A DNA stretch of 64,000 nt from Alisma plantago-aquatica (Eukaryota > Streptophyta > Magnoliopsida > Alismatales > Alismataceae), in NCBI GenBank assembly GCA_963693085.1, contig OY856411.1, positions 1,353,384,050 to 1,353,448,049 on the forward strand, given 5' to 3'. Shown piece after piece: positions 20,903 to 30,946 of this stretch. The position numbers and the translations under genes were made by a program. Positions within the stretch are counted from its first letter, which is position 1. Each line of letters begins with the position of its first letter. Under the pieces are notes generated by a model. That model saw nothing but the letters and a program-made list of their open reading frames with translations, was not told where the DNA came from and did no database searches.

Positions 20903-22716
20903 TGACCGGCCTAAATCGCGCATCCTAAAATTGGAGGTTGAGGTAGTCGAGCTTTTACATTTATAAACCTGAATCCTTCTAGGCCCCCGCAACTTTGTTT
21001 ATGGGGTCAGAGTAGATATACGGGGTCGAACACAGGGACAAGGGGGGTAGTGTTGAGAACCCAGAATCAACACGCTACACTCCGGCAGGTATAAAGAGAT
21101 GATAAATTCCCCAGGAGGGAAGCATAAAGATGTCACAAACAAAACAAGAAAACTATCTCCAAGTGGAGTTACTAGAAAGATTTAAGGTTTTGGGCAATTA
21201 GCAGTTTTTAGGGGTTTTCATGCAATAGAAACAGAAGGATAACACTAGAGCCAGAGCAAGGTATGAAGGATAAAACTATTGCAAAACAAGCGGCACCAGT
21301 AACATCCTGCACCCCTCCTCTCAAAGTGGGCACCTCTAACCAAGCCTCGACACCCCTCTCGAGGTTGCTGGGCTCAAAGTTAGAGTTGAATGTTACAGAA
21401 ACAACTCCGTTCCAGGCACTCTCGTACTCCAGAATCAGACCAAACACTAGAGCCACAACACAACTCTCGAAGTTGTTGCGATGGGAAAACACGATTCGGT
21501 AGCTAAGCGAAACGCGATCCAAAGCATGCAAGCTAGAGTTCAGATATCCAACATAGCAGTCATCCAACATATTGCACCAAGCATAGAGCAGCAAGTAATT
21601 AAGCATTTCCATTTCTAGAGACACTAAAGGGTCTTAATTACAATGCATAAGTAAGGAATTAAATAACAGAATAAAAGATAAATGTCGCCTTCTTGATGTA
21701 GAAGGACGACAGGCTACAGTAACCTTCCCGCCCGATATCGGACATGGGCCTAGCCCGATACAGCCGTGTCGGGCGGCACGCTCTCTCAAGCAGCACACAT
21801 GACGGGCGACTGCATCGCTCAAGGACCTGGTCGATACGCTCAAGTCGGGCGCCACACCCTCTCGGGCGGCACGCCTGACGGGCGGAGCGTATCGGCTTCG
21901 ATATCGTGTCGGGCATGGAGTTGCGTATCCTACTGCCGGGCACTGGTGTCGGGCACTCGTGTCGCGTATCTACATTGGTCGATATCGGCTCCCAGTGTCG
22001 CTCGGTACAGTCCTAGGTGAACCAGTCCCCTCCCTCTCGGGATGAGGAAGAGCTCACCTAGTGTCGCCCGGTACGAACACTGGAGCACGATACGCCTGCT
22101 CTCGTAGTCTCCTCCGAAGATCACTCGACTGTCTGAAAACTGAAGTGGCCGGGCTTGTCCGAACTGTCTAAGCTGTCTTTTCGGCTCCCTGTAGATGCCA
22201 TTTATAGGCAGCTGATCTGGAGAAGGTATGGTGCTTGAAGCGCCACGTGTCCTCCTTTTCGCCGTTCATATGCTGGTCGGATGACGCGGGTGTCGCCCGG
22301 TATCGCCCGACACAAGGAGGTCGGCTGTCGGTGGGTGACTGATATCGCGCGACACTTAGAGTAGTTGCGGCGCGCTTGGCTCCCTGTCGGGTAAAGAGGC
22401 GTGTCGTCCATCGATACCTTCTCACGCGGCATCCTTGCGTCGCGCGTCCTCGTATCGCGCAGCCTTGCCGGTCAACGTGTGTATCGGGCGTCAGGGGGCC
22501 GAGACAGTCTTGGACTTATTTGCGGGCCGGAACGGCCTTATTGGTGCTAAATGGGCCAAAATAGGAGGAAACTCTACAAAAGATAGAAATATTGGACTGA
22601 GAGCATTGCTTGGCTAATTATTACGAAAATGCATATAAAAGAGAGGAAAAAGGCAGAAAAGGGCAGTTTTGATAACAGAATAAAGACCGAAAACATCACA
22701 AAATTTGGTGTTATCA
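20903..22716 (-). repeat. Athila-like 3' LTR (complete)
   Basis: On the minus strand it runs TGATAACACCAAATTT to GGCCGGTCA. A TATA-like CCTATAAATG lies at 22199-22208. Palindromic TCGGGCGA-type words fill about 21730-22500 on both sides of it. Around 21343-21430 it holds about 87 bp missing from the other LTR. Confidence 0.85.
21730..22500. repeat. TGTCGGGC / TATCGGGC palindrome array in the LTR
   Basis: Dozens of short words of the form TGTCGGGCG, TATCGGGC, CGCCCGACAC and GTATCGCGCGACAC in both orientations, at irregular spacing. They make many small hairpins. The CpG density is far above the surroundings. Confidence 0.8.
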
Positions 22717-22733
22717 ACTCCCCCAAACTTAGC
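22717..22733 (-). other. Polypurine tract of the Athila-like element
   Basis: On the minus strand CTAAGTTTGGGGGAGT lies directly before the LTR start TGATAACACC. Confidence 0.85.
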
Positions 22734-23760
22734 GTTTTGATTGTCCTCAATCAATATTTAAACTTTATTTAGTGATGCTTCTTCTTACGCAGTATAGTTC
22801 TCAGGCTAAGGGGTAAAACAAGTATTGTAACGCCTTTAGAGATAATGTTGTCTCATTATGAACAAAAGATTTTGTTTTTCCTGCCTTATTGTTTAAGTAA
22901 GATTATTCTCTACGGCTTTGGCGAGACTTTGCTGTATGATTCCGAAGTTAGCTTACACACCAAACAGCTTTATTTTTGGGGCAGAAAGTTGTGTAAAGGG
23001 TAGGCTAAGGCTTTTTGGGTTTTCTTCTTGTTCCCCATCAGTCCATCCAGGCAAGGGTCCGTTAATGGGCAAGTGGTCCCTATAGTCCAAGTCAGTTGGC
23101 TTTAGAGCAGTGATTTCACATCCTACGTACCACTACCCCGGATCCTCCATGCCTAAAGACGGGTACTTTTGGAAAACAAGTGTGTATATATATATATATA
23201 TATTTTTTTTCTTTTTCTCTTATTGGGCACAACTCTCATGCTTTTATTCACTCTCATAAGGTCTCTCTCTCTTTTTAGGATTTTTGTCGGGTAAGGGGAA
23301 ACCAAGAGATTCTTGCTGTTTGGGCAGCTTTTTCCTTCTCCATACTTGTCTCTTAGCCGTATGTGAGATTATTATATTTTTGAAATTTTTGGCTTGACAA
23401 AAAACATATTCTTTTGTTTGTTTGAAGCAGCATATCAAAAAGATATAACAGGACTTGCGTCACATTAAGCACAAAGAAAATAAACTTGGCAAGCAGTTGC
23501 ATCAGGTTTTTACAAATATAGCGACTTTGTACATATGTCTGGGAACAGGATAAGGAAAATTTTTCAAAGTTTCAAAAATTTATATATGGACATGTATATG
23601 TATCCAAGAATTTTATATGAACAAGCATATGTAAAAGAATTAAAAGATCAAGTTAGAAAATTGACAGAGCTTTGTACCTCCCTCACTGGTACATGGTACC
23701 CCCCCAAACTTGCTCCACACTCTGTCCCAGAGTTGTGGAGTAGATTAGGTGAGGTAATGT
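22734..23760 (-). other. Athila-like 3' untranslated region
   Basis: Noncoding sequence between the second gene and the 3' LTR. It holds a TA microsatellite at about 23187-23204 followed by T runs. A second purine tract (GTTTGGGGGGGTACC on the minus strand, near 23697-23711) lies just after the coding end. Confidence 0.65.
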
Positions 23761-24744
23761 TTATTCCAGTGAGGTTGCGTCTGCGTCAGACAGAAGCTCC
23801 CACACATATTCGCCTCTTTTGCTGTGATAGCTGATGTGGTTGAGATGGTCCGACGTTTCTTTATTCGTTATCCATTCTAGGACGTGGATGCCGCAGTCGT
23901 TGGATAAGGGAGTTTGTTGTGGAATGCGGTGGCAGAACTGGAGTTCATGCCATTTGCCTCCTTGCATGTCCATGAATGGTTGGATCATCTTTGTCACCTC
24001 GTTGTAGTATTTTCGGGCCAGGCATTCGACGGGTGTCAAAGATTCTTATGTACACGGCACCGGATGGTTATTATTGCTGTCCGAGCTGTTGTAGAAAATT
24101 CTTGCTCGCTGCCAGGTGTACACAGTTAGGAGCGTCCAATGATTGTTATGCAGAATTGGCAAAAAGATAGTGCCTGGGACGCCGCCTCTCAATCTTGTTA
24201 GAAAATTTTGTTTCGCTCCCGTTTCGTCGGCGAGGCAGATGTCGTTGAAAAGAATGGGCTGGGCTATATATGCATGTTCTAGCTTTGGCTGTATATACTG
24301 TATGTAGGCTGCTGCAACTGCTATAGCCAAGCACCCTCCTTCTTTCACCATGCTCCTTAGATTGTCAATCGTGACTATGACATCGCCTGCCTGAAAGGCA
24401 ACAACCGATGGGGTAGAGTCGGCTAACTTCAGCTGGATTATATTGACATGCTCCTGTGTGAGAGTTGCACACGAAAAGCGGTCGAAATTTGAGATCGGCT
24501 CTTCTGAAGTTTTAGGTGAAGTAGCGCTCTTCATCTTGTGCATTTTCTTAAGGACCATCAATTCCTTGCCCGCCCCATGTTTGACGCTCGCCACTTCTTC
24601 TTCTTTTTCTGATGGGCTGCTGAACTGAGAAGACTCTTCATCTAGGTCACTTTTTAGCAGCTGCTCTGGTACCCCCGCGTCCCGAAAATAGCGCTGTCCT
24701 TGATTAGCAACATGGCGTAGATGCTCCTGCGTTGATAGAAACAA
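23761..24744 (-). pseudogene. Ulp1-like (C48) cysteine protease domain B
   Basis: C-terminal part of the second gene, in two same-frame pieces split by TAA 24046-24048. The fold pattern of SUMO/Ulp1 proteases is visible: TIDNLRSMVKEGG with a following helix, FLPILHNNHWTLL with the catalytic His (codon near 24141), then IFYNSSDS where the family usually has Tyr-Asp-Ser. The later piece has RIPQQ (Gln) and NDCGIHVLEW with the catalytic Cys (codon near 23895). The Asp position reads Asn unless the Asp three residues on is used. The preceding 90 residues are an acidic, Ser-rich linker. The frame differs from domain A, with the shift near 24740. The natural stop is at 23761. In the cell such a domain would be expected to cleave SUMO or ubiquitin-like conjugates, but activity is not shown. 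Confidence 0.75.
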
Positions 24745-25643
24745 TGGCCCCTAAGGGCCCTCAAGTTGCCAAATGTACTGAGGACCTCAATGGCACTTAA
24801 GACGATTAAGGCGCTATTTCCGCTTCCCTCTTTAGCCTGGACGGGGAAGTCGTGAATAGCAAAGAAGTTCCAAACGCCGCCGTGGCGTTTGGCTCCTCGC
24901 TTGATAACTCTTTGAAGATGCACCGATAGAATCCTCAAGTTTTTGTCTTCCGGGTGGCTGAAGGCGATCCCAGAGTGCGGCACCTCATTGTGGTTGCAGT
25001 TCAGGAGCCAGACTTCGTGGTTCCTTAGGTCTTCTATGCAGAGGAACCATATGTCGCGGTGCTGGTACGGTGCCAACACGAGGTTAGGGTCATGCTCGTC
25101 GATGTGCTGCAGCAAGTTGGACACTGCGGAGGAATCTAGTTCTCCCCACATCAACCTTCTTGCCAAGGTCGGGGTGGCGCAGTATATTTTCTTCCGACCT
25201 GTCCTACTGTCGATATTTTCTATTATAGCATTCTCGAGGACCCTGAATAGTCTTTTTCCGACGACGGTCGGTGAGCGGAACATGTTGCGGAGAGTTCCCC
25301 ATCGTACGGAGAAGTAGCTGTCGCTCCAGACGACATCTTCTTCATCTGCCTTCGATCTTAGGACCTTGTCTAACAGTTTCTGGTCTCTGGTCGACAGGTA
25401 GCTGATGGCCCTTCTGTCGAAGTCAGCCATCTCGAAGGAAGGTATCTCTGATGGCTCACGGAACCTGTCCGCCATCGAGCGTCTTCCTCGGGGGAAGTGT
25501 CTTTCATTGTCTGCATACACGTCCCCCTTTTCTCCCTCCGATTCGTCAGAAGAGTTTGTCCCGATGCTGACATCTCCGTTGTCATCTTCAATGTCATCCA
25601 GGGGGATTGAGGGATTTGCTTCCTCGGGACCTACGGAGCTCGC
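24654..25643 (-). pseudogene. Ulp1-like domain A, apparent pseudo-protease
   Basis: The same frame as the ORF1-like part resumes after TAG 25644-25646. RWGTLRNMFRSPTVVG parallels the N-terminal subdomain of domain B. LAPYQHRDIWFLCIEDL parallels the His motif, but the residue before Trp is Ile (codon near 25052). EVWLLNCN has Asn at the usual Asp. WNFFAIHDFPVQ keeps the Gln. GNSALIVLSAIE has Ser (codon near 24815) where domain B has Cys. All three catalytic positions therefore look replaced while the framework residues (Trp, Leu, Pro, Gln) remain. Alignment is by eye. If it holds, domain A would be a structural or binding module. Confidence 0.65.
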
Positions 25644-26723
25644 CTATCTTGCTGGAGCTCCGTCGGTAGACTTCGGTTGCGTCCCCTCCTTGGGCATTGG
25701 GGATCGCCCGCTGGAGGAGGAGGGCGACACTAATGTCGAGGGAGACGCTGACGAAGATGATGGAGAGCCACAGCTAGGGGGTGACGGCGACCGTCTCGAC
25801 TGCCTTCGGCGCGGATGGTCGTCCCCTCTATCCATCCTCTCCTTGATCTTGTCGAGGCGTTGGAGAACTTGCTGCATTGTTGAATTTACGACCTCTAGTC
25901 CGCTCAGCAGCTCTCGCTCTTGTCTGCTCAGCATGTCTTGACAACACGCATATTTGCGGGTTAGGGAAATACAAATGTCAGAGTTGGTATCTGTTACCTT
26001 CCGCAACTTGTCGAGCTCATTCCCGAGCGTCATTCCGAGCGACGGGGAAGCTCTGGTAGATCTTCCTTCCATCCTCGCGATCCCTTTCTCATGAGATGGT
26101 TTACCAGGCGTGGTAGACTTTACATAAACAGTTTGCGTTGCCGATGCCGCCAGGCGGGGCGACGGCGCTACTTCAGCAGCTATTGCCTTGCCTTTTTGTC
26201 GGTGAGGAGACGGCTGTGGTGCGGGCAAACTTCGGTTCACCTTCGCACTGTCGGCGATTTCCTCTCCTGCTATAAAAGACGACACATGTTGTGGCGTAGG
26301 TGTCAGCTAAGCTCCTTCAAGCTCCATTCTCAGGGTCTCGGCGAACACCACGTTGCTGGTGTCCGGCTCAGGTTCTTCTTCTGCCTCTACAAGCATTTCA
26401 GGGATGACAGGGGCTGCGGCCGTCTCTTCCGCGGCAGCTCCCGAAGTCTCTGTCTCGGTGACCCCAACGATCACTGGTTCTTTGTCGAATTCCACCCTTC
26501 TTGTTGAGGTGACGGATGATATAGATGGAGCGACGACAACCCTACTGGAAGTTGTAGCTGGTAGTTCTGGAACTGCCTTTTCTCAGGCCTTGGTGGCGGT
26601 GGTGGGGGCTGCGCCTTTTGCTACAACTTCAATCTCGGCTGTAGTGAACACCAACTTGTCTACGTCGTAGTTGGCGCAGCGAGGGAGCAGGAGGAGTGTA
26701 TTTGTCCTTGCGAACTTATAGAA
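25644..26723 (-). pseudogene. Second-gene linker: low complexity, coiled coil, basic Ser-rich
   Basis: Same frame as the ORF1-like domain upstream and Ulp1-like domain A downstream, interrupted by TGA 26583-26585, TAG 26307-26309 and TAG 25644-25646. The first half is Thr/Ala/Glu-rich. From about 26050 to 25840 a heptad-like stretch (LSGLEVVNSTMQQVLQRLD) suggests a coiled coil. An Arg/Ser-rich stretch follows (RRRQSRRSPSPP), which could be a nuclear or RNA-binding segment. There is no enzyme motif. Confidence 0.55.
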
Positions 26724-27755
26724 TTAGTCTCCCCCCTCCTTCCTACTGATGCTGGTCCTCATTAGGTACTTGGTGTCAAACACCTCATCGCCTTGCGTCT
26801 TTGAAAGGCTGCGCGGCTCCTTTGGGTACCCGAGTCCTACTGCGATTAGGTTGACGATTCCACCCATGCAGTATTCCTTGGTAACTTCCTTCATCGGAAG
26901 TAGTCTGTTCAGCAAAAATTGTCCGAGGTTGATCACTCGGCCCTCCATTATGTGCCACATGATCTGGAGCTCCTCTGTGTATATGTTGCTGGATTCGTAT
27001 TTGTTGAACAAGAGGCATGCCACCAGTTTGTGTACTATCCTCCAGAAGCATGAGTGTATAGCAGCTACCTTCTTTCCCGGCTTGAATGAAGATTCGCCGG
27101 TTAACTTGTTCCAGAGCTTCATGGGATCGAACCCGTCTCCCTCAGTGATTCTCTCACCGTTGTCCATCAGATTCCTCTTCTCCTCGCTTGAAGAGAAGAT
27201 CTGGGTTAGAAACTTTTTGGAGATTGTGCACTCCGAGTTGTAGAGCCGAGCTTGGAGTCTGTCTGGCCCTCCGAATTCTTTTCTCTCCGCCGGTGTATTT
27301 CTCACCCAGTGGAGGGAAGACATGAACTCCATTGTCAGCCTAGTGTACGAGGAAAACCTACTGAAGCAGATTTTCTTCAGTCCCGCCGCGGCGAGGACGG
27401 CCTTCAGCCTCTTTTCGATTCCCAGATCAGCAAATGAGGCTTCGTGGCAGAACCTACTGGGGCAGTAGATTTTGGGCACCAGCTCAGCATACTGGCGAGT
27501 ATGCTCATCGTTCCTTGGCTCAAAGCTCACTGCCAAGGCTTCTGGGATTGCTGCTGCTGCTGGGAGTGTTGGAGTTAGAATTGGAGTTGGAGTTGCCGCT
27601 TCTCCAACCCTGGCCCTCTTTTCTATTGTAGAGGCCTCGACTGGTCTTGGGTTCGGGCGCTTCCGCCCGGCGTTGGAGGTTTCAGCCGCAGTTCCGGGGT
27701 GGATCCTCCTACCCTGAGAGTCAACGGGGACAGCAGTCATCTTGGTGCGGGCCAT
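26724..27755 (-). CDS. ATHILA ORF1-like protein, N-terminal part of the second gene
   Basis: An uninterrupted frame of 343 residues starting at ATG 27755. It has a basic N-terminus (KRPNPRP) followed by Ala/Thr/Pro-rich sequence. From residue about 95 it follows the pattern I associate with the Arabidopsis retrotransposon ORF-1 (ATHILA) family: KIYCPSRFCHEASFADLGI, TRLTMEFMSSLHW, ECTISKKFL, then helices ending GGIVNLIAVGLGYP. Its TAA at 26724 is probably a nonsense mutation, because the same frame resumes downstream and leads into Ulp1-like domain A. TATA-like and palindrome sequences lie directly upstream. Function in the element is unknown. Confidence 0.75.
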   Translation of the reverse strand: MARTKMTAVPVDSQGRRIHPGTAAETSNAGRKRPNPRPVEASTIEKRARVGEAATPTPILTPTLPAAAAIPEALAVSFEPRNDEHTRQYAELVPKIYCPSRFCHEASFADLGIEKRLKAVLAAAGLKKICFSRFSSYTRLTMEFMSSLHWVRNTPAERKEFGGPDRLQARLYNSECTISKKFLTQIFSSSEEKRNLMDNGERITEGDGFDPMKLWNKLTGESSFKPGKKVAAIHSCFWRIVHKLVACLLFNKYESSNIYTEELQIMWHIMEGRVINLGQFLLNRLLPMKEVTKEYCMGGIVNLIAVGLGYPKEPRSLSKTQGDEVFDTKYLMRTSISRKEGGD

Positions 27756-27808
27756 CTCTGTAGGATAAAAGATTTACTTTGATTAAATATGTTGGCCTTT
27801 GAAAGAAT

Positions 27809-27818
27809 TATATAATAA
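27809..27818 (-). promoter_or_regulatory. TATA-like box before the second gene
   Basis: On the minus strand TTATTATATAATTC lies about 55 bases upstream of ATG 27755 and 60 bases downstream of the palindrome array. In AT-rich DNA this can occur by chance. Confidence 0.3.
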
Positions 27819-27879
27819 AGAATAAATGTGTGGTCTGGTGTATTTGTCTGTGCAAAGATTACCTGGCCTCCCCCCCCCA

Positions 27880-28560
27880 GCATCGGGCGATACACAAGGT
27901 TCTGAGGCCAAGTCATGTGGCCGATACTAGGGACGGGCATCGCCCGATAAGAACAAGGCGATAGGGCGACAAACGCTCGGCCATGTCGGGCGATAAAAGA
28001 TGCCCGATACGGTTCGTATACATAAAAAAAAGAAACAACGTGTTGCCCGACACAAAACCTTCGGGATGATACAAAAATGGATGACACGACTATCGCCTGA
28101 CATGGCATATCGGGCAATAGTTACTAAAAGATACTTTGCGCGATATGCATGTCAGGCGATACGTAACCGTTCAGTTAATCAAGGCCGATAATCTATACAT
28201 AGAGAACGTGTCGGGCGGCATAGACTACCGCGCGATAGATCTGTTGGGTGATAGGTCTGTCGGGCTGTACCTTACAGAGTTCGGGACTTCCGCACGTTAC
28301 GAAGGCAAGAGGGGTGTCGCGCGACATGGGAGCAAAAAGCACAAAGTCCTTTGTACAATACGGGAGTACGAACACAGTAATTCAGGTAGCCCGACACGGT
28401 AAAACTTGTTCGTATATATATAGCAAACTCAAACTTGGTTTCTTCGACACGGTTAAAAACCACGACAAGCAAAACTGGGCATGCATCGGCCGACAGGGTA
28501 ATTCATTCCTGAGACGGGCAGTCCATCTGTCGGCCTAAGGGTGATCAGTCCTTTGACACG
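27880..28560 (-). promoter_or_regulatory. Internal palindrome array upstream of the second gene
   Basis: The same words as in the LTR recur about twenty times: CATCGGGCGATAC, GGGCATCGCCCGATAAG, CATGTCGGGCGATA, TGCCCGATAC, TGTCGCGCGACA, ATCGGCCGACA. Adjacent coding sequence lacks them. The block ends about 120 bases upstream of the ATG at 27755. A duplicated control region for the second gene is the inference. Confidence 0.7.
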
Positions 28561-29043
28561 ATCGTCACAGGCTCATGCCGTCTAGGAGCGTCTTTTGTCA
28601 TGGCTTTAGCGATGCCCGAAACACTTTTGCACGATGTGGCACATATTCTGCCGGTAGGGTTGGTTCCTGTTAAGACCTTCGCGGAAAAAGCTAGAAGGAA
28701 GAAAGGAAAACTTGGAAATGAAATGGGGTAACAAAAGCGGTTGGGGAGTAAAACATCACTGGCCCGAAACTAAGGTCCCAGCCTCAGCTAGCATTACCCA
28801 TCCCGTCCTATAGAATACTTCGGTGACCCATAAAACAGAGTCAGCGCACGTGGCGCATGCACTGACTCGAGCCTTATTACATCCCAGAATGTTTGTAATG
28901 TTTCTCTTGCAGGAAAGTAAAAACATCCTATTCTAGGAATTAAAAAGACAACTCGGGTTGCCTCCCGATAAGCACTGCGTTTCTCGTCTTCAGCTGGACG
29001 CTCAAAGTTTCTTCATCCTGCATCTTCATCTGTGCTTCTGCGG
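28561..29043 (-). other. Junction region where pol is missing
   Basis: Between the gag end and the palindrome array there are only about 500 bases. On the minus strand GCTTATCGGGAGGCAACCCGAG (given here as positions 28952-28973) is the motif I associate with the end of pol in Athila/Tat elements, about 70 bases after the gag stop. No pol residue is recognisable. Confidence 0.6.
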
Positions 29044-30662
29044 TCATTGTCCTGTTCTTTTTTCCAGTTCGGTATTTGACGGAATCCTTCCCGATGGGTT
29101 CTTCACAATTTCAGCCAATTGAGCTAGCTGCTGGTCGATCTGGCATTGGTGCGTCTACATGTCCGCCAGTTGTACCTGCAACGAGTTCAAGACACCGGAA
29201 TTTGATAACGCACTCTGCGCCAGTTGATTGTTGATCGTATCTTGCTTCTTAACAAAATCACATAACTGGCCAATCACGTCTGCCTGGCCCGTGCCTTTGC
29301 TTTGTTCTCGGTTAGGCCCTTGATACTTCCCCTGTACTTGGAAGTTCCCTTTGTTTGATGGGAAATGAGTGTTTTTGGAGTATTGGATTGGTCCTCCCCT
29401 TAGCTCAAAAGCCTGGGGTTGCTTGGAGGCGCTTTGTAACTGATGCGAGTTTTCAGCAGCATCCTTGTTCCCATAACTGAAGCTAGGGTGGTCCGTCCTT
29501 TTGAAATTCACAAAAAACACCTTCTCAGTTTCCTCTTCCTCGGATTCGGAATCGCTTGATGCCTCTGGTTGGGTGTAGATGCAATTGTCTACACCGTGGC
29601 CGCCTTCTCCACACGTTACACATTTCATTACCTTTTCAACCTGTTTCTTCCCCTTTCCGCCAGATTCCTTCAGCTGCTTTACATCTATAGCTATCATTTG
29701 GATCTGACAAGTGATCGTCTCCAGCGCCTTGGATTCAAAAGAAGGTCCCTCACTAACCTTCTTAGCTTGGCCCCGGTCAGATCTGTCATAGTCAGTGCCG
29801 GCTTGCAGCTCGGCCATGTTCTTGATGATCTTCTCGGACCTGCTCGGCTTCTTCCCCAGGAAGTCACCTCCGGCTGCTGCGTTCAATGAAACCCTTTCCT
29901 CAGGGGTCAGGCCGTTATAGAAGGTAGTGATCAAGAACCCTTTCTTGTAGTTGTGGTGAGGGCAGTCCCTCTGATATTCTTGATACCGCTCCCAGGTGTC
30001 ATGGAGATTCTCATTAGGCTTTTGCATGAAAGAAGTTATCCTTTGTCTGTTTCTTATTGTCTTCTCAGTTGGGTAGAACTTATTTACGAATGCGTCCGCC
30101 AATGCCCCCCATCCGTTCAAAGACTGGTGGGGTAACCCTAGGTACCATGATAGAGCTTTATCTTCCAAAGAAAAGATGAAGCCCTTGCAATAGATTACCT
30201 CCTGGGGAACTCCCCACATCTTGATAGTATCACAATTATTCTTAAAAGCATCCAAGTGGTGATAGGGATTGTCATTCTTAGAACTCCATCTAAAGCTTTT
30301 GTTCTGAATCATGGAGATGACAGACGGCTTGAGTTCGAAGTTTGCGGCGTTGAATCGCGGAACGACGACAGGGCATCTAGAATTGTTAGCCTTAGTGGAG
30401 GCTAGCTCCCTTAGAGTCTTCTCTTCTTCGTCCGAATCGTCGCTGTTGCTGCCCCCTGTTGTTCTTGGTCCTGGTGTCGCCTGTGTCGATGACGGTGACG
30501 ACGCCTGACATGGGGGTGGCCTTCCTCGAAGTGCTCCAATTCCTGATCTTCCTGTTGATCATCTCCGTCGTAGCGATCGTTGCCACTCGGCAGAGGTGAT
30601 TCATCCCTAGGCCTTCCCTGCGGTCCACCTTCAACTTGTTGCGGGTTGGCACAGGGAGGCAT
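29044..30662 (-). pseudogene. gag: Athila-like Gag polyprotein
   Basis: ATG at 30662 opens a frame with a Gln/Arg/His-rich start (HRHRHRRHQDQEQQ). A one-base frameshift near 30450, in a C/G-run region, moves to the frame that carries the rest; that frame reads SDDSDEEEKTLRELAS just after the shift. The capsid core from 30312 down has NDNPYHHLDAF, WYLGLPHQSLNGW, FYNGLTPEERVSLNAAAGGD, typical of the Ty3/gypsy retrotransposon gag domain in Athila elements. A CX2CX4HX4C zinc knuckle (CVTCGEGGHGVDNC) starts near 29622. An in-frame TAG at 29155-29157 precedes a tail with SGRIPSNTE, and TGA at 29044 ends it. The knuckle would bind genomic RNA in particles. Confidence 0.88.
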
Positions 30663-30922
30663 AGCGTCGATGAATATGCTCGGTCGAACGGTTGAATGGC
30701 GTCGGAACTCGGTGGAACAGTGATCTGCCCTTCATGGTTCCTGAAAGAATGGCACGAAAAATCAAGTCAGAAAATTGAATTATTTAGTTTAGGCTAAGAA
30801 TAATAACATTAAAAGGAAAGAAAGGAAAAGAAAAAGGGTGCTGTCAAACTCATTTCTAATCTTGAGGCACGGGAGTGTAGTTAGTGGATTCGGATTCGTC
30901 TACAGTACTGTTTTTTTCCTTG

Positions 30923-30940
30923 TCCCCGGCAACGGCGCCA
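30923..30940 (-). other. Primer-binding site, tRNA-Asp type
   Basis: On the minus strand TGGCGCCGTTGCCGGGGA, six bases inside the 5' LTR. It is the tRNA-Asp complement typical of Athila-type elements. Confidence 0.9.
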
Positions 30941-30946
30941 AAAAGT

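Noticed and set aside
24943..25317. Plus-strand reading frames opposite the Ulp1-like domains (also 25405-25941, 26353-26670)
   Set aside because: They are antisense shadows of the minus-strand gene, which has recognisable domains.
29569..29889. Plus-strand frame opposite the Athila-like gag
   Set aside because: Antisense shadow; the minus strand carries the gag domain and zinc knuckle.
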